DNA of 64,000 nucleotides from Prevotella sp. Lineage in GTDB: Bacteria > Bacteroidota > Bacteroidia > Bacteroidales > Bacteroidaceae. The stretch lies in the NCBI GenBank assembly GCA_016291495.1, contig JAEEXI010000006.1:1-64000 (forward strand), written 5' to 3'. The position numbers and the translations under genes were made by a program. Positions 28,942-38,377 of the stretch are shown piece after piece; positions within the stretch are counted from its first letter, which is position 1; each line of letters opens with the position of its first letter. The notes below the pieces were generated by a model. The model ran no database searches. It had not been told where the DNA came from and worked only from the letters and a program-made list of their open reading frames with translations.

Positions 28942-31125
28942 ATGGATTTATTCAGATATATCGTTCGCTTTTTATACAAGATACGCTGGTATCTGGTTAT
29001 CTTGCCGTTAATCGCACTGGTTGTTGCATGGTTCTTAACCCGCCATATGGAGCGTGTTTACGACACCAACACCACCATTTATACCGGTATGATTACCGGT
29101 TACAATATCGAAGGTGGCGTAGGTACTGCTGGTGGAAACTCCCAGACCAACATTACCAACCTGATGCTGATTATCACGACGGAAAATACCATTCATGAGG
29201 TATCGCTCCGGCTGTTTGCCCGTTGTATGATGTATGGCAATCCCAACAAGGACAACAACTACATCTCCGCCGAGCATTTCCGTCAGTTGAATGCCTCTGT
29301 ACCGGCAGATGTCAAGGCCCTGATCAACCACAATAGTGAGTCGGCGACCTACGCGAATCTGAAAGCCTACGAGAAACCTTCACAAGATAATTATATCTTT
29401 GGTATTCTCAATTACCATCCCTATTTTGGTATCAATAATATCACATCTCGCTTGAAAGTATTGCAATTGGAGCGAAGTGATATCATAGACATCGGTTATT
29501 CCGCCAACGATGCCGGTATTGCCTATAACACGTTGGATATCCTAAATGAAGTATTTGCCCGTCACTACCAACAGATTCGTTTCGGCGAAACCAATAATGT
29601 GATTAAATTCTTCGAACGCGAGGTAGCCCGTCTTTATCGTATCCTGACAGGTGCAGAGGATGATTTGATTCGTTATAATATTTCCAAACGTATCATTAAC
29701 TATGGTGAACAAACCAAGCAGTTGACCGTACTGGAGATGCAGCAACAGAACTTCCGCAACCAGCAGTTGATGGACTACACCACCTCCAAGGCGTTGATGG
29801 ACTATCTGGAGCGTCAGTTAGGCGACCGTGCCCGTGTCATCCGTGCCAACAAGCAGTTCACCGACAAGATCAAGGATATCTCCCGTTTGCAGTCGCGTAT
29901 TTCCAACCTTCGCCTCATGGCAGGAGAAGGCGGTGACCTCAATAATGAGGCTCAGGAGGAGATGCAGAAGGCACAGCGTGAGTTGCAGAGCACCACGAAC
30001 AGCGTGAAAGACCTGACCCATGAGATTGAGGCAGGAACCTATAGCACTGAGACCGGTGTCAAGGCCAAGGACATGATAGATAAATGGCTGGAGCAGATGC
30101 TGTTAATGGAGAAGGCCAGGGCTGAGATGTCTGCTACCGATATTATGAAGCAGCAACTGGATCAGCAATACCTGTTCTACTCACCGATTGGAGCGACATT
30201 GGATCGTAAGGCACGTCATATTGGATTCGTAGAGGGTAACTATATGGAGATGTTAAAAGCGCTGAATGCGGCACGTCTGCGTCAGAAGAACCTGCAGATG
30301 TCCACGGCAACCCTGCGTGTATTGAACCCACCCATGTTCCCCTTGAACGCCCAACCCACCAACCGTTTGATGATTTTGTTGGGCGCTTTCCTGCTCACCT
30401 TCATGTTGACGGCATTATGGTTCTTTATCATCGAACTGCTCGACCGCACCCTGCGTGATCGGATGCGTTCCGAACGTATCACCAAGATTCCTGTCATGGG
30501 CTGTTACCCGAAGGAGAGCAACCTACGCTATCGCCGTTTCAACAAGACGATTGCCGACATGTCTCTCCGCCAGCTCAGCAAGGCCTTGCTGCCTAAGTTC
30601 AGGGAAGGACAGCAGAATGTGCTCAACCTCTTATCCACCGACTCTGGCAATGGTAAGAGTTACTTAGCCCAGGAGCTGGAGAATTACTGGATCTCTATCG
30701 GTTTACAGGTCCGTCGCCTGACCTACGACGAGGACTTCCTCGCTGAAGATAGCAAGTTTATTATGGCAAACGGAATCAAGGATCTCTGTCCGGATATCCT
30801 GCCGGAGGAGATTGCCATCATCGAGTATCCATGCTTGGATGAGAACTCCATCGCTCCGGCATTGTTGAATATGGCTACCGTCAACCTGATGGTAACACGA
30901 GCCAACCGTACATGGAAGGATGTTGACCAAAAAGCTTTGAAAGAAGTAGAGGCGATGTTGGATGAGGAGCATAAAGACACGCTCTTCATGTACCTAACGG
31001 AGGCGAGCCGCTACGCCGTAGAAGAATTCGTCGGTCAGTTGCCGCCATACACGAAGTTCAACAACTTTGTATATCGGATGTCACAATTAGGTTTGACAGC
31101 AACGGAGAACAGTCATGCCAAATAA
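28942..31125 (+). CDS. Wzz/GumC-like polysaccharide chain-length/co-polymerase protein with degenerate BY-kinase-like C-terminus
   Basis: N- and C-terminal TM segments, long coiled coil, P-loop-like LLSTDSGNGKSYLAQEL. Confidence 0.8.
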   Translation: MDLFRYIVRFLYKIRWYLVILPLIALVVAWFLTRHMERVYDTNTTIYTGMITGYNIEGGVGTAGGNSQTNITNLMLIITTENTIHEVSLRLFARCMMYGNPNKDNNYISAEHFRQLNASVPADVKALINHNSESATYANLKAYEKPSQDNYIFGILNYHPYFGINNITSRLKVLQLERSDIIDIGYSANDAGIAYNTLDILNEVFARHYQQIRFGETNNVIKFFEREVARLYRILTGAEDDLIRYNISKRIINYGEQTKQLTVLEMQQQNFRNQQLMDYTTSKALMDYLERQLGDRARVIRANKQFTDKIKDISRLQSRISNLRLMAGEGGDLNNEAQEEMQKAQRELQSTTNSVKDLTHEIEAGTYSTETGVKAKDMIDKWLEQMLLMEKARAEMSATDIMKQQLDQQYLFYSPIGATLDRKARHIGFVEGNYMEMLKALNAARLRQKNLQMSTATLRVLNPPMFPLNAQPTNRLMILLGAFLLTFMLTALWFFIIELLDRTLRDRMRSERITKIPVMGCYPKESNLRYRRFNKTIADMSLRQLSKALLPKFREGQQNVLNLLSTDSGNGKSYLAQELENYWISIGLQVRRLTYDEDFLAEDSKFIMANGIKDLCPDILPEEIAIIEYPCLDENSIAPALLNMATVNLMVTRANRTWKDVDQKALKEVEAMLDEEHKDTLFMYLTEASRYAVEEFVGQLPPYTKFNNFVYRMSQLGLTATENSHAK

Positions 31126-32649
31126 ATGACAAATAGTATAACGACATATACCAGTGAGAACAGAGGAAGAGCATTAGTGCTCTTTCTCTTGTTTGGTTTG
31201 GCGATATATCAGTTTGTCAATGCAGGCTTCAGTGCCTTTGCGATGGTCTGTCTGTCACCAGTCCTCGTGTTAGCCGTCTATGTAGCATTTACCTGGAAGA
31301 TGACCGCCTTTTGGGCGTTGTTTGCCATCAACTATACCGTTATGTTCTTCGGTAAGCAGCAAATGTTGCCCAATGGTATTCCCACCTCCTTATATAATGA
31401 GATGCTGGAATTGCTCCTGATAGCCATCGCCATTGTCGATGCCCGGGAGGAGCCTAAATTCGAGCGGACGGCAAACCTGATGTTGTATGCGCTGATAGCG
31501 TGGTGTGGTTATTGCACCTTACAGGTGCTGAATGACACGTGCGACTTAGGAATCAATGTCGGCAACTGGTATAGTGGTGCCCGCATGATGGCCTTTCAAT
31601 TGCTATATATTTTCTTGGTTTTTTCCCTATACATATCTACACCTAAGATTTTACACCAATATCTATGGGTATGGGCGTTTTTCTGTCTATTCTCAGCCTT
31701 TTGGACCTGGAAACAACAAACCTTTGGTTGGACTCACGCTGAAAGCGTATGGTTTGAGTCCGTGGGTTATGCGACACATAGGGTTAATGGTATCATCCGC
31801 TATTTCTCTACCTTCAATGATGCAGCCACCTACGGATGTAATGCTGCTGCTGCTGCCGTGGCTTTCATTATTTTCAGCATCACAACGAAAATTAAGCGAG
31901 ATCGCTATTTCTTCTTAATAGTTGCAGCTTTTATTGTTAAAGGTATGTTTGCGTCTGGTACACGTACAGCTATTGTCTGTCTATTTGCGGGTATCATGGT
32001 ATATGTAATTCTATCAAAGTCCATCAAAATAGCTGTACCAGTAATTTTATTTGCAGGATTAGCTTATGTTTTTCTTGCTTATACAGATATCGGACAAGGT
32101 AATTCTCAGATTCGCCGTATGCGATCTGCCTTCAACAAAAACGATGCTTCCGCCAATGTCCGTACCATCAACCAAGCATCCATCCGAAAATATATCCAAG
32201 ACGCACCATGGGGAATCGGTATTGGTACAAATTACAACAATGTACCCGCCAACAATAAATTCCGAAAGCTATCCACCATTCCGCCTGACTCTGAGTATGT
32301 CTATATCTGGGTACATGCTGGTCCCATTGGCATCACTACCTTTATTATCACCATGCTCCTGATGTTAGGCGGTGCCTGTTGGATTACCATGTTCCGTCTG
32401 AAAAGCCGTTCGTTGATGGGAATAGGGGCCGGATTCACGTGTGCTTTTGTTGCGATACAGTTGGGAGGATATGCCAACCAGATTCTAATGCAGTTCCCCA
32501 ATGCCCTCATATACTATGGTGGATTGTCCATCGTCTATATTCTTCCTTTCATCGAAAAAGATTGGGTACAGATGGAGGAGAAACGGTTTGCTGAGCAACA
32601 GGAACGTGAGCGGCTGAAGTTAGAGAAGAAGAAAGCGTCAAGGGTTTAG
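31126..32649 (+). CDS. O-antigen ligase/polymerase (Wzy-like) family membrane protein
   Basis: About 10 TM segments, Wzy_C-like loop, position in EPS locus. Confidence 0.75.
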   Translation: MTNSITTYTSENRGRALVLFLLFGLAIYQFVNAGFSAFAMVCLSPVLVLAVYVAFTWKMTAFWALFAINYTVMFFGKQQMLPNGIPTSLYNEMLELLLIAIAIVDAREEPKFERTANLMLYALIAWCGYCTLQVLNDTCDLGINVGNWYSGARMMAFQLLYIFLVFSLYISTPKILHQYLWVWAFFCLFSAFWTWKQQTFGWTHAESVWFESVGYATHRVNGIIRYFSTFNDAATYGCNAAAAAVAFIIFSITTKIKRDRYFFLIVAAFIVKGMFASGTRTAIVCLFAGIMVYVILSKSIKIAVPVILFAGLAYVFLAYTDIGQGNSQIRRMRSAFNKNDASANVRTINQASIRKYIQDAPWGIGIGTNYNNVPANNKFRKLSTIPPDSEYVYIWVHAGPIGITTFIITMLLMLGGACWITMFRLKSRSLMGIGAGFTCAFVAIQLGGYANQILMQFPNALIYYGGLSIVYILPFIEKDWVQMEEKRFAEQQERERLKLEKKKASRV

Positions 32650-32651
32650 GA

Positions 32652-32679
32652 GCATTGAACATTGAACATTGAGCATTGA
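32652..32679 (+). repeat. Heptamer array K (GCATTGA ACATTGA ACATTGA GCATTGA)
   Basis: 7-bp period; contains the probable TTG start (32669) of the next CDS. Confidence 0.85.
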
Positions 32680-33550
32680 AAAAAAAATATCCATCATAAC
32701 CGTCAATTACAACGGCGTAAAGGATACCTGTGAATTGATGGAGTCATTACCTTTGGATGACGAGTCTTTAGAGGTAATCGTGGTGGATAATGATTCTTTC
32801 CAAGATGAGGCTTCAGAAATTGAGAAGTGTTTCCCACAAGTCTTTGTTATCAGAAGTGATAAGAACTTAGGCTTTGCAGGAGGCAATAATCTTGGAATCC
32901 AAGCGGCACATGGCAAATACCTTTTCTTTATTAATAACGACACTATCATCCATCAACCATCAGCCATCAGCCATCTGATGAATCGTTTAGATTCATCTCC
33001 CTCGATTGGAATGGTATGTCCTAAGATTCGGTTCAGTTGGGGAAGCCAACAGATACAGTATGCAGGATATACGCCACTGTCTCCGATTACTTTGCGCAAC
33101 CAATCGATTGGATGCGGAGAGGAAGACCAGGGACAATATGATGCACCCCACCCTACACCGTATGCTCATGGCGCTGCCATGATGGTGAAACGAGAAGTGA
33201 TTGAGAAAGTAGGCATGATGCCTGAGTGTTACTTTCTCTATTATGAGGAGCTCGACTGGTCGGAGATGATAAGCCGTGCTGGTTATGAGATATGGTATGA
33301 ACCTACTTGTACGATCTTCCACAAGGAAAGTCAGACAACAGGTCGTATGTCACCATTGAAGATCTATTATATCACCCGCAACCGCCTGCTCTTTGCCCAA
33401 CGGAATGTCAAAGGATGTGCAAAATACCTGTCATTTCTCTACCTGATAGGTATTGTGGCACCCAAGGATATCCTGAAACATTTCTGTCAGGGAAACCTCA
33501 ATCTCTCAAAAGCGGTAATAAAAGGAATTATGGATTTTATCAAACTATAA
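32669..33550 (+). CDS. Family 2 glycosyltransferase (rhamnosyltransferase-like)
   Basis: ISIITVNYNGVKDTCELMESL, NLGFAGGNNLGIQAA, FINNDT. Confidence 0.9.
   Translation: MSIEKKISIITVNYNGVKDTCELMESLPLDDESLEVIVVDNDSFQDEASEIEKCFPQVFVIRSDKNLGFAGGNNLGIQAAHGKYLFFINNDTIIHQPSAISHLMNRLDSSPSIGMVCPKIRFSWGSQQIQYAGYTPLSPITLRNQSIGCGEEDQGQYDAPHPTPYAHGAAMMVKREVIEKVGMMPECYFLYYEELDWSEMISRAGYEIWYEPTCTIFHKESQTTGRMSPLKIYYITRNRLLFAQRNVKGCAKYLSFLYLIGIVAPKDILKHFCQGNLNLSKAVIKGIMDFIKL
32950..32977 (+). repeat. Heptamer array L, intragenic in GT2 (CCATCAA CCATCAG CCATCAG CCATCTG)
   Basis: 7-bp period encoding HQPSAISHL after NNDTII. Confidence 0.6.
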
Positions 33551-33554
33551 AACT

Positions 33555-34766
33555 ATGGATTTTTGGACCATATTATATATCATCGACTGGGTACTTTTCG
33601 GAATGGTCGCACTGACAGCCCTCTATCTGTTAGTTTTCACTATCTTCTCTTTGTTTTTCCGTACAAGTAACATTCCCAAGACGAATCACCAGAATCGTTT
33701 TATTGTATTGATTCCTGCCTATCAGAACAAAGGAGTAGTCCAGACGGTACATTCTGTCTTAGGACAAACTTACCAGCAGCGTCTGTTCGACATCTCTGTC
33801 ATTTCCGACCACAATGATGAGATGACGAATTTCCGGTTGGCGCAAGAACCCGTCACTTTATTGGTTCCCAACTTTGAAAAAAGCACAAAGGCAAAGGCAT
33901 TACAGCTTGCTATTAACAACCTGCCACAATTTAAGATTTATGATATCGTCGTCATTTTAAGTGCGGGAGACGTTGTAGAACCCGAATTCTTAGAGAACCT
34001 GAATGCCGCTTTTGAGTCTGCTGGTACCAAAGCCATTCAGACCCACCTATTGTCTCGCAATAGAGATACCACCGTCTCACGCATGGGCTCCATCTTCGAA
34101 GAAATCAATCATTCTATATTCCGTCGCGGACATATTGTCTGCGGCCTATCTGCAGGACTACAAGGATCAGGATGCGCCTTTGACTTTGAATGGTTTAAGA
34201 ACAATATTTTCAAGATCAAATCTGCTTGGGAAGACAAAGAAATAGAAGCTCTTTTGATGCGTCAGCATGTCTATGTTGACTACTTTGACCAGATTTATGT
34301 CTTTGATGAGAAAACACGGGAAGCCAAGGATTTCAATCGTGAAAGAGGTCGTTGGATTAAAGCACAATACCTGACCCTTCTGCGCAACATCCACTTCCTA
34401 CCTATGGCTATCCTTAACCGGCAATACAATTGGGCTGACAAGATTATTCAATGGATGTTGATTCCTCGCATGGTCATGATGGCCATCATCATCTTCATGA
34501 GTATTGTCTTACCCATGATCTACACCACTCTTGCTTTTAAATGGTGGGGCTTATTTGCCATCACCTTGCTGATTTTTGCCATGGCAACCCCCGACTATTT
34601 GGTGGATGACAAATGGGATTCTACCTTCTTCAAGACCCCACTTGTCTTAATGAAATCTATCCCTGGACTATCTAAAATCACGGATTTCATAGAGGAAAGA
34701 GAACATAAGAGAGAGAAAAAGAAAAAAGAAAAGGAGAAAAACAAAAAAAGGAAAAACAAAAAGTAA
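33555..34766 (+). CDS. Family 2 glycosyltransferase, membrane-associated
   Basis: FIVLIPAYQNKGVVQTVHSVLGQTY, C-terminal TM helices, Lys/Glu tail. Confidence 0.85.
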   Translation: MDFWTILYIIDWVLFGMVALTALYLLVFTIFSLFFRTSNIPKTNHQNRFIVLIPAYQNKGVVQTVHSVLGQTYQQRLFDISVISDHNDEMTNFRLAQEPVTLLVPNFEKSTKAKALQLAINNLPQFKIYDIVVILSAGDVVEPEFLENLNAAFESAGTKAIQTHLLSRNRDTTVSRMGSIFEEINHSIFRRGHIVCGLSAGLQGSGCAFDFEWFKNNIFKIKSAWEDKEIEALLMRQHVYVDYFDQIYVFDEKTREAKDFNRERGRWIKAQYLTLLRNIHFLPMAILNRQYNWADKIIQWMLIPRMVMMAIIIFMSIVLPMIYTTLAFKWWGLFAITLLIFAMATPDYLVDDKWDSTFFKTPLVLMKSIPGLSKITDFIEEREHKREKKKKEKEKNKKRKNKK

Positions 34767-35996
34767 ATGATGACACTCATACATATCATAGACTGGGTGC
34801 TATGGATTTTCATGGCACCATCTGTTCTATATGTGTTTTTTTATGCCATCATATCCCTCTTCCCTTCCCGTCGCACCAACCATCAGCCCTCGGCCCTCAG
34901 CCCTCAGCCATCCACCTTCCTCATCTTATTCCCTGCCTACAAGGAAGATGCGGTCATTGTCCATTCCGTGCGCCAATGCTTAGAACAGACCTATCCCAAA
35001 GGGCTCTATCATATCGGAGTCATCTCTGACCACATGCAGGAAGAAACGAATGAAGTGTTACGACAACTGCCCATCACTCTGTTTACGCCCCAGTTTGAGA
35101 AGAGCAGCAAAGCCAAGGCACTACAGTATGCCATCCAACAACTCTCTACTTTCCGCTCGGCCCAAAGGGACGCTTGTTCCGAAGGTCTCAAGAACTCTCA
35201 ACTTTCAACTTTCAACTATATCATTATTCTCGATGCCGACAATATGGTGATGCCAGATTTCCTGGAGCAGGTGAATGCCTCCTGTCAACAAGGCTACAAG
35301 GCAATCCAATGCCACCGCTGTGCCAAGAATAGTCAGAACGACGTGGCTGTCTTGGATGGGGTGAGTGAAGAAATCAACAACACCATTTTCCGTATAGCAC
35401 ACAACACCATTGGTTTATCCTCTGCCCTCATCGGCTCTGGCATGTGCTTTACGTTCGAATGGTTCAAACAACATGTCGAATTGTTAAATTCTGCCGTAGA
35501 GGATCGAGAACTAGAATCTTTTTTGTTACAAGAGAAAGTATTTATTAAATTTGAAGAGAATATTCATGTATTTGACGAGAAAGTCAGCAACCGCGATAAC
35601 TTCGAACGGCAACGACTTCGTTGGCTAAACGGGCAATTACAAACATTACTCATCATGCTGCCTTACATTCCTCATGCTATAGCCACAGGAAACATCAATT
35701 ACATCGACAAAACCATCCAACAGGCATTAATACCACGTTCTATTCTATTGGTTCTGATACCTGTGTTTAGTTTTATCATGTTATGCTTTGCTCCTATTTG
35801 GAGTCTCAAGTGGTGGATACTCTATCTAATATTATGCCTCTCACTATATATTGCAATCCCTTCGCAGATGCGCAACAGCACTGTTTTTGGCAAGCTAAGC
35901 AGTTTCCCCTCTTTGGCTTTCAAAATGCTGAAGAACTTGTTCCGCATAAATAAGCATAACAAAGAATTCCTTCATACAACCCACGGAAATGAGTGA
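34767..35996 (+). CDS. Family 2 glycosyltransferase, tandem paralogue of 33555..34766
   Basis: Same architecture (FEKSSKAKALQYAI / FEKSTKAKALQLAI). Confidence 0.85.
   Translation: MMTLIHIIDWVLWIFMAPSVLYVFFYAIISLFPSRRTNHQPSALSPQPSTFLILFPAYKEDAVIVHSVRQCLEQTYPKGLYHIGVISDHMQEETNEVLRQLPITLFTPQFEKSSKAKALQYAIQQLSTFRSAQRDACSEGLKNSQLSTFNYIIILDADNMVMPDFLEQVNASCQQGYKAIQCHRCAKNSQNDVAVLDGVSEEINNTIFRIAHNTIGLSSALIGSGMCFTFEWFKQHVELLNSAVEDRELESFLLQEKVFIKFEENIHVFDEKVSNRDNFERQRLRWLNGQLQTLLIMLPYIPHAIATGNINYIDKTIQQALIPRSILLVLIPVFSFIMLCFAPIWSLKWWILYLILCLSLYIAIPSQMRNSTVFGKLSSFPSLAFKMLKNLFRINKHNKEFLHTTHGNE
34880..34914 (+). repeat. Heptamer array M, intragenic (CCATCAG CCCTCGG CCCTCAG CCCTCAG CCATCCA)
   Basis: 7-bp period encoding HQPSALSPQPS; the paralogue upstream lacks it. 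Confidence 0.75.
35193..35220 (+). repeat. Heptamer array N, intragenic (AACTCTC AACTTTC AACTTTC AACTATA)
   Basis: 7-bp period; a partial copy AACTCTCTACTTTC at 35140-35153 flanks a 39-nt insert. Confidence 0.75.
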
Positions 35997-37539
35997 ACGT
36001 GTACATAGAAGTGTAATGAATATTAAAGTGGGCATGCTTTTTTATGTCCTCTCATTGTTTATTGCTTTCTTCTCGCGCAAAGTTTTCCTCGATTGTCTCG
36101 GTGCAGAGTTCATCGGACTGACGGGTATGCTCATGAACATCATGAGTTTCCTCAGTGTAGCAGAGTTGGGTATTGGCACGAGTATCGTCTACTTCCTCTA
36201 CAAGCCACTACAGGAAGATAACCATGAGAAAATCAACGAGGTAATGTCAATGCTGGCCTATCTTTATCGTTGCATCGGAGGAATTATAGGTATCTGCGGA
36301 CTTATTGTCAGTCTTTTCTTCCCTTGGTGGTTCGGACATCTCACGACAGGTCTTCCTTTGGTCTACTTTGCCTTCTACTCTTTTCTTGCCACCTCAATGG
36401 TCGGTTATCTTTTCAACTACCGCCAATTGCTGGTTGGAGCACATCAGCGACAATATGTGGTAAACGCCTATTTCCAGTCTATCGCCATCATCCAAAGTAT
36501 TGTTCAGATTATCCTTGCCTATTATTACCGCAACCTTTATCTGTGGGTCATCGTCGGTCTGGTATTTACCATCATCGGCTGTATTGTCTTCAATTATCGC
36601 ATCCGCAAGGAATATCCTTGGTTACGCATTAGTTTGAAAGAAGGTAGAGTTAATCTCAGGAAATACCCTGAAGTCTTAAGGAAAACCCGACAGATATTCG
36701 TTCAGCGTATCAAGAACTTCATTCTCTACCGCAGTGATGAAATTCTCGTAGGAACCTTTGTATCCGTCGTTCAGGTAGCCGTTTATGGCAATTACACGAT
36801 TATTGTTAACAAGCTCAATTTCCTTGTGAATATCCTGAGTGACGGTATGAATGCCGGTATCGGTAATCTCGTGGCAGAAGGCAACGATCAGAATACGATG
36901 AAAGTATTTTGGGAACTTACCGCCATTCGTTTTCTGATTGTTGGTATTATTGTCTTTGGACTATTACTTTTTATCCAACCTTTCATCTCATGTTGGTTCG
37001 GCATCCAGTATCGCCTAAATGATTGGATTGTCTACCTGTTGGTCTTTAATATCTTCATCATGCTTTCGAGAGGGGTTGTTGAGATGTATATCTCCGCATA
37101 TGGCCTGTTTTCCGACGTTTGGGCAGCATGGACAGAACTATTTGTCAACCTTACCGTAACCATCTGTCTGGCACCATTTTTTGGTATTGTCGGTATTCTG
37201 CTGGGTAAAATTATCAGCGTTTTCTTCATCGCCATGTTCTGGAAACCTTATTTCCTGTTCTCCAAAGGATTATTCCAAAGCGTTTCTGTCTATTGGCGAG
37301 GCATGCTCCCCTACTATCTTATCTTCGCAGTGTTCACCTGTGTGACACTCGTCGTCCGTTATCTATTGATTGAACCAGAAGTGAACACCCTACTTCTTTT
37401 GACGGGTTATGGACTGATAACCTATGTTCCTTTGATCCTTCTGTATTTCTTGACATTATTCTTTCTAACCAAGGGTATGAAATATTTCGTAGCACGAAAA
37501 CCTGCCCTTTATCATAAACTCAAAAAAATTAATCTATGA
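35989..37539 (+). CDS. Wzx-like polysaccharide flippase (MOP superfamily)
   Basis: About 12-14 TM segments, oligosaccharide flippase-like pattern. Confidence 0.85.
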   Translation: MSERVHRSVMNIKVGMLFYVLSLFIAFFSRKVFLDCLGAEFIGLTGMLMNIMSFLSVAELGIGTSIVYFLYKPLQEDNHEKINEVMSMLAYLYRCIGGIIGICGLIVSLFFPWWFGHLTTGLPLVYFAFYSFLATSMVGYLFNYRQLLVGAHQRQYVVNAYFQSIAIIQSIVQIILAYYYRNLYLWVIVGLVFTIIGCIVFNYRIRKEYPWLRISLKEGRVNLRKYPEVLRKTRQIFVQRIKNFILYRSDEILVGTFVSVVQVAVYGNYTIIVNKLNFLVNILSDGMNAGIGNLVAEGNDQNTMKVFWELTAIRFLIVGIIVFGLLLFIQPFISCWFGIQYRLNDWIVYLLVFNIFIMLSRGVVEMYISAYGLFSDVWAAWTELFVNLTVTICLAPFFGIVGILLGKIISVFFIAMFWKPYFLFSKGLFQSVSVYWRGMLPYYLIFAVFTCVTLVVRYLLIEPEVNTLLLLTGYGLITYVPLILLYFLTLFFLTKGMKYFVARKPALYHKLKKINL

Positions 37540-38372
37540 GAATAATCTGTGATGCCCCCGGACAAACATGTAACAGGCTATGGACTTATCTTGCTTCCGT
37601 AGCACAATGTGTGGCGGAAAAGAAGAAGATGGTGATTATCTTCTATGACTGGACCATTGAGGACTTTCCCAACCTGCTCCATGCATCGTTTATCTATTAT
37701 CCCTTATGGCAACCTTGGTTTCTTAGATTGCCAAAAGGATGGGGATGGTATAAGCATCTGACTTGGAAGGTGACGCATAATAAAGGATGGGATAAGGTCT
37801 TCAAGTTCCTTGGCTTCACCAAAGGCTGGCAGACTCGTACTGACACCCGCTACCTGAAACAGACAATGCCTGAACTGAAGCGCATTTTTCGCCCGAAGGA
37901 CGAAATCATGCAAAAAGCAGAGGCGATGATTGCCGGACTGCGACAGGATTCAGATTTGGTAGTAGGTGTACACATTCGCCGAGGAGACTATGCCACCTGG
38001 CATGACGGACGTTTCTTCTACGAATTAGAGGAGTATAGGGAGTTTATGCTTCGCATCCAAGAGTGCTACAAAGACAAGCGCGTCAGTTTCTTTATCAGTT
38101 CTAACGAAGACTTCTCTCCCAACCTTTTCGAGGGATGCATCTGTAAACGTTTCGGGAAAGAACCTTCGGGTGCTATCCTCGACCTCTATACGCTTTCTGT
38201 CTGTGACCTGATTATAGGTCCCTTCAGCAGCTATAGCCGTTGGGCATCATTCATTGGCGAGGTCCCTCTCTGTTTTCTGGAATCCAAAGACCAGCAGTTT
38301 ATGGAAGAGAGTTTCTCGAAGATTGTTGACTTCTTCCATTTTGAAAACGGCAAAGAGATTTTCGACTGGTAA
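37536..38372 (+). CDS. GT11-like alpha-1,2-fucosyltransferase-type glycosyltransferase
   Basis: VGVHIRRGDYATWHDGRFFYELEEY motif. Confidence 0.55.
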   Translation: MRIICDAPGQTCNRLWTYLASVAQCVAEKKKMVIIFYDWTIEDFPNLLHASFIYYPLWQPWFLRLPKGWGWYKHLTWKVTHNKGWDKVFKFLGFTKGWQTRTDTRYLKQTMPELKRIFRPKDEIMQKAEAMIAGLRQDSDLVVGVHIRRGDYATWHDGRFFYELEEYREFMLRIQECYKDKRVSFFISSNEDFSPNLFEGCICKRFGKEPSGAILDLYTLSVCDLIIGPFSSYSRWASFIGEVPLCFLESKDQQFMEESFSKIVDFFHFENGKEIFDW

Positions 38373-38377
38373 TAATC

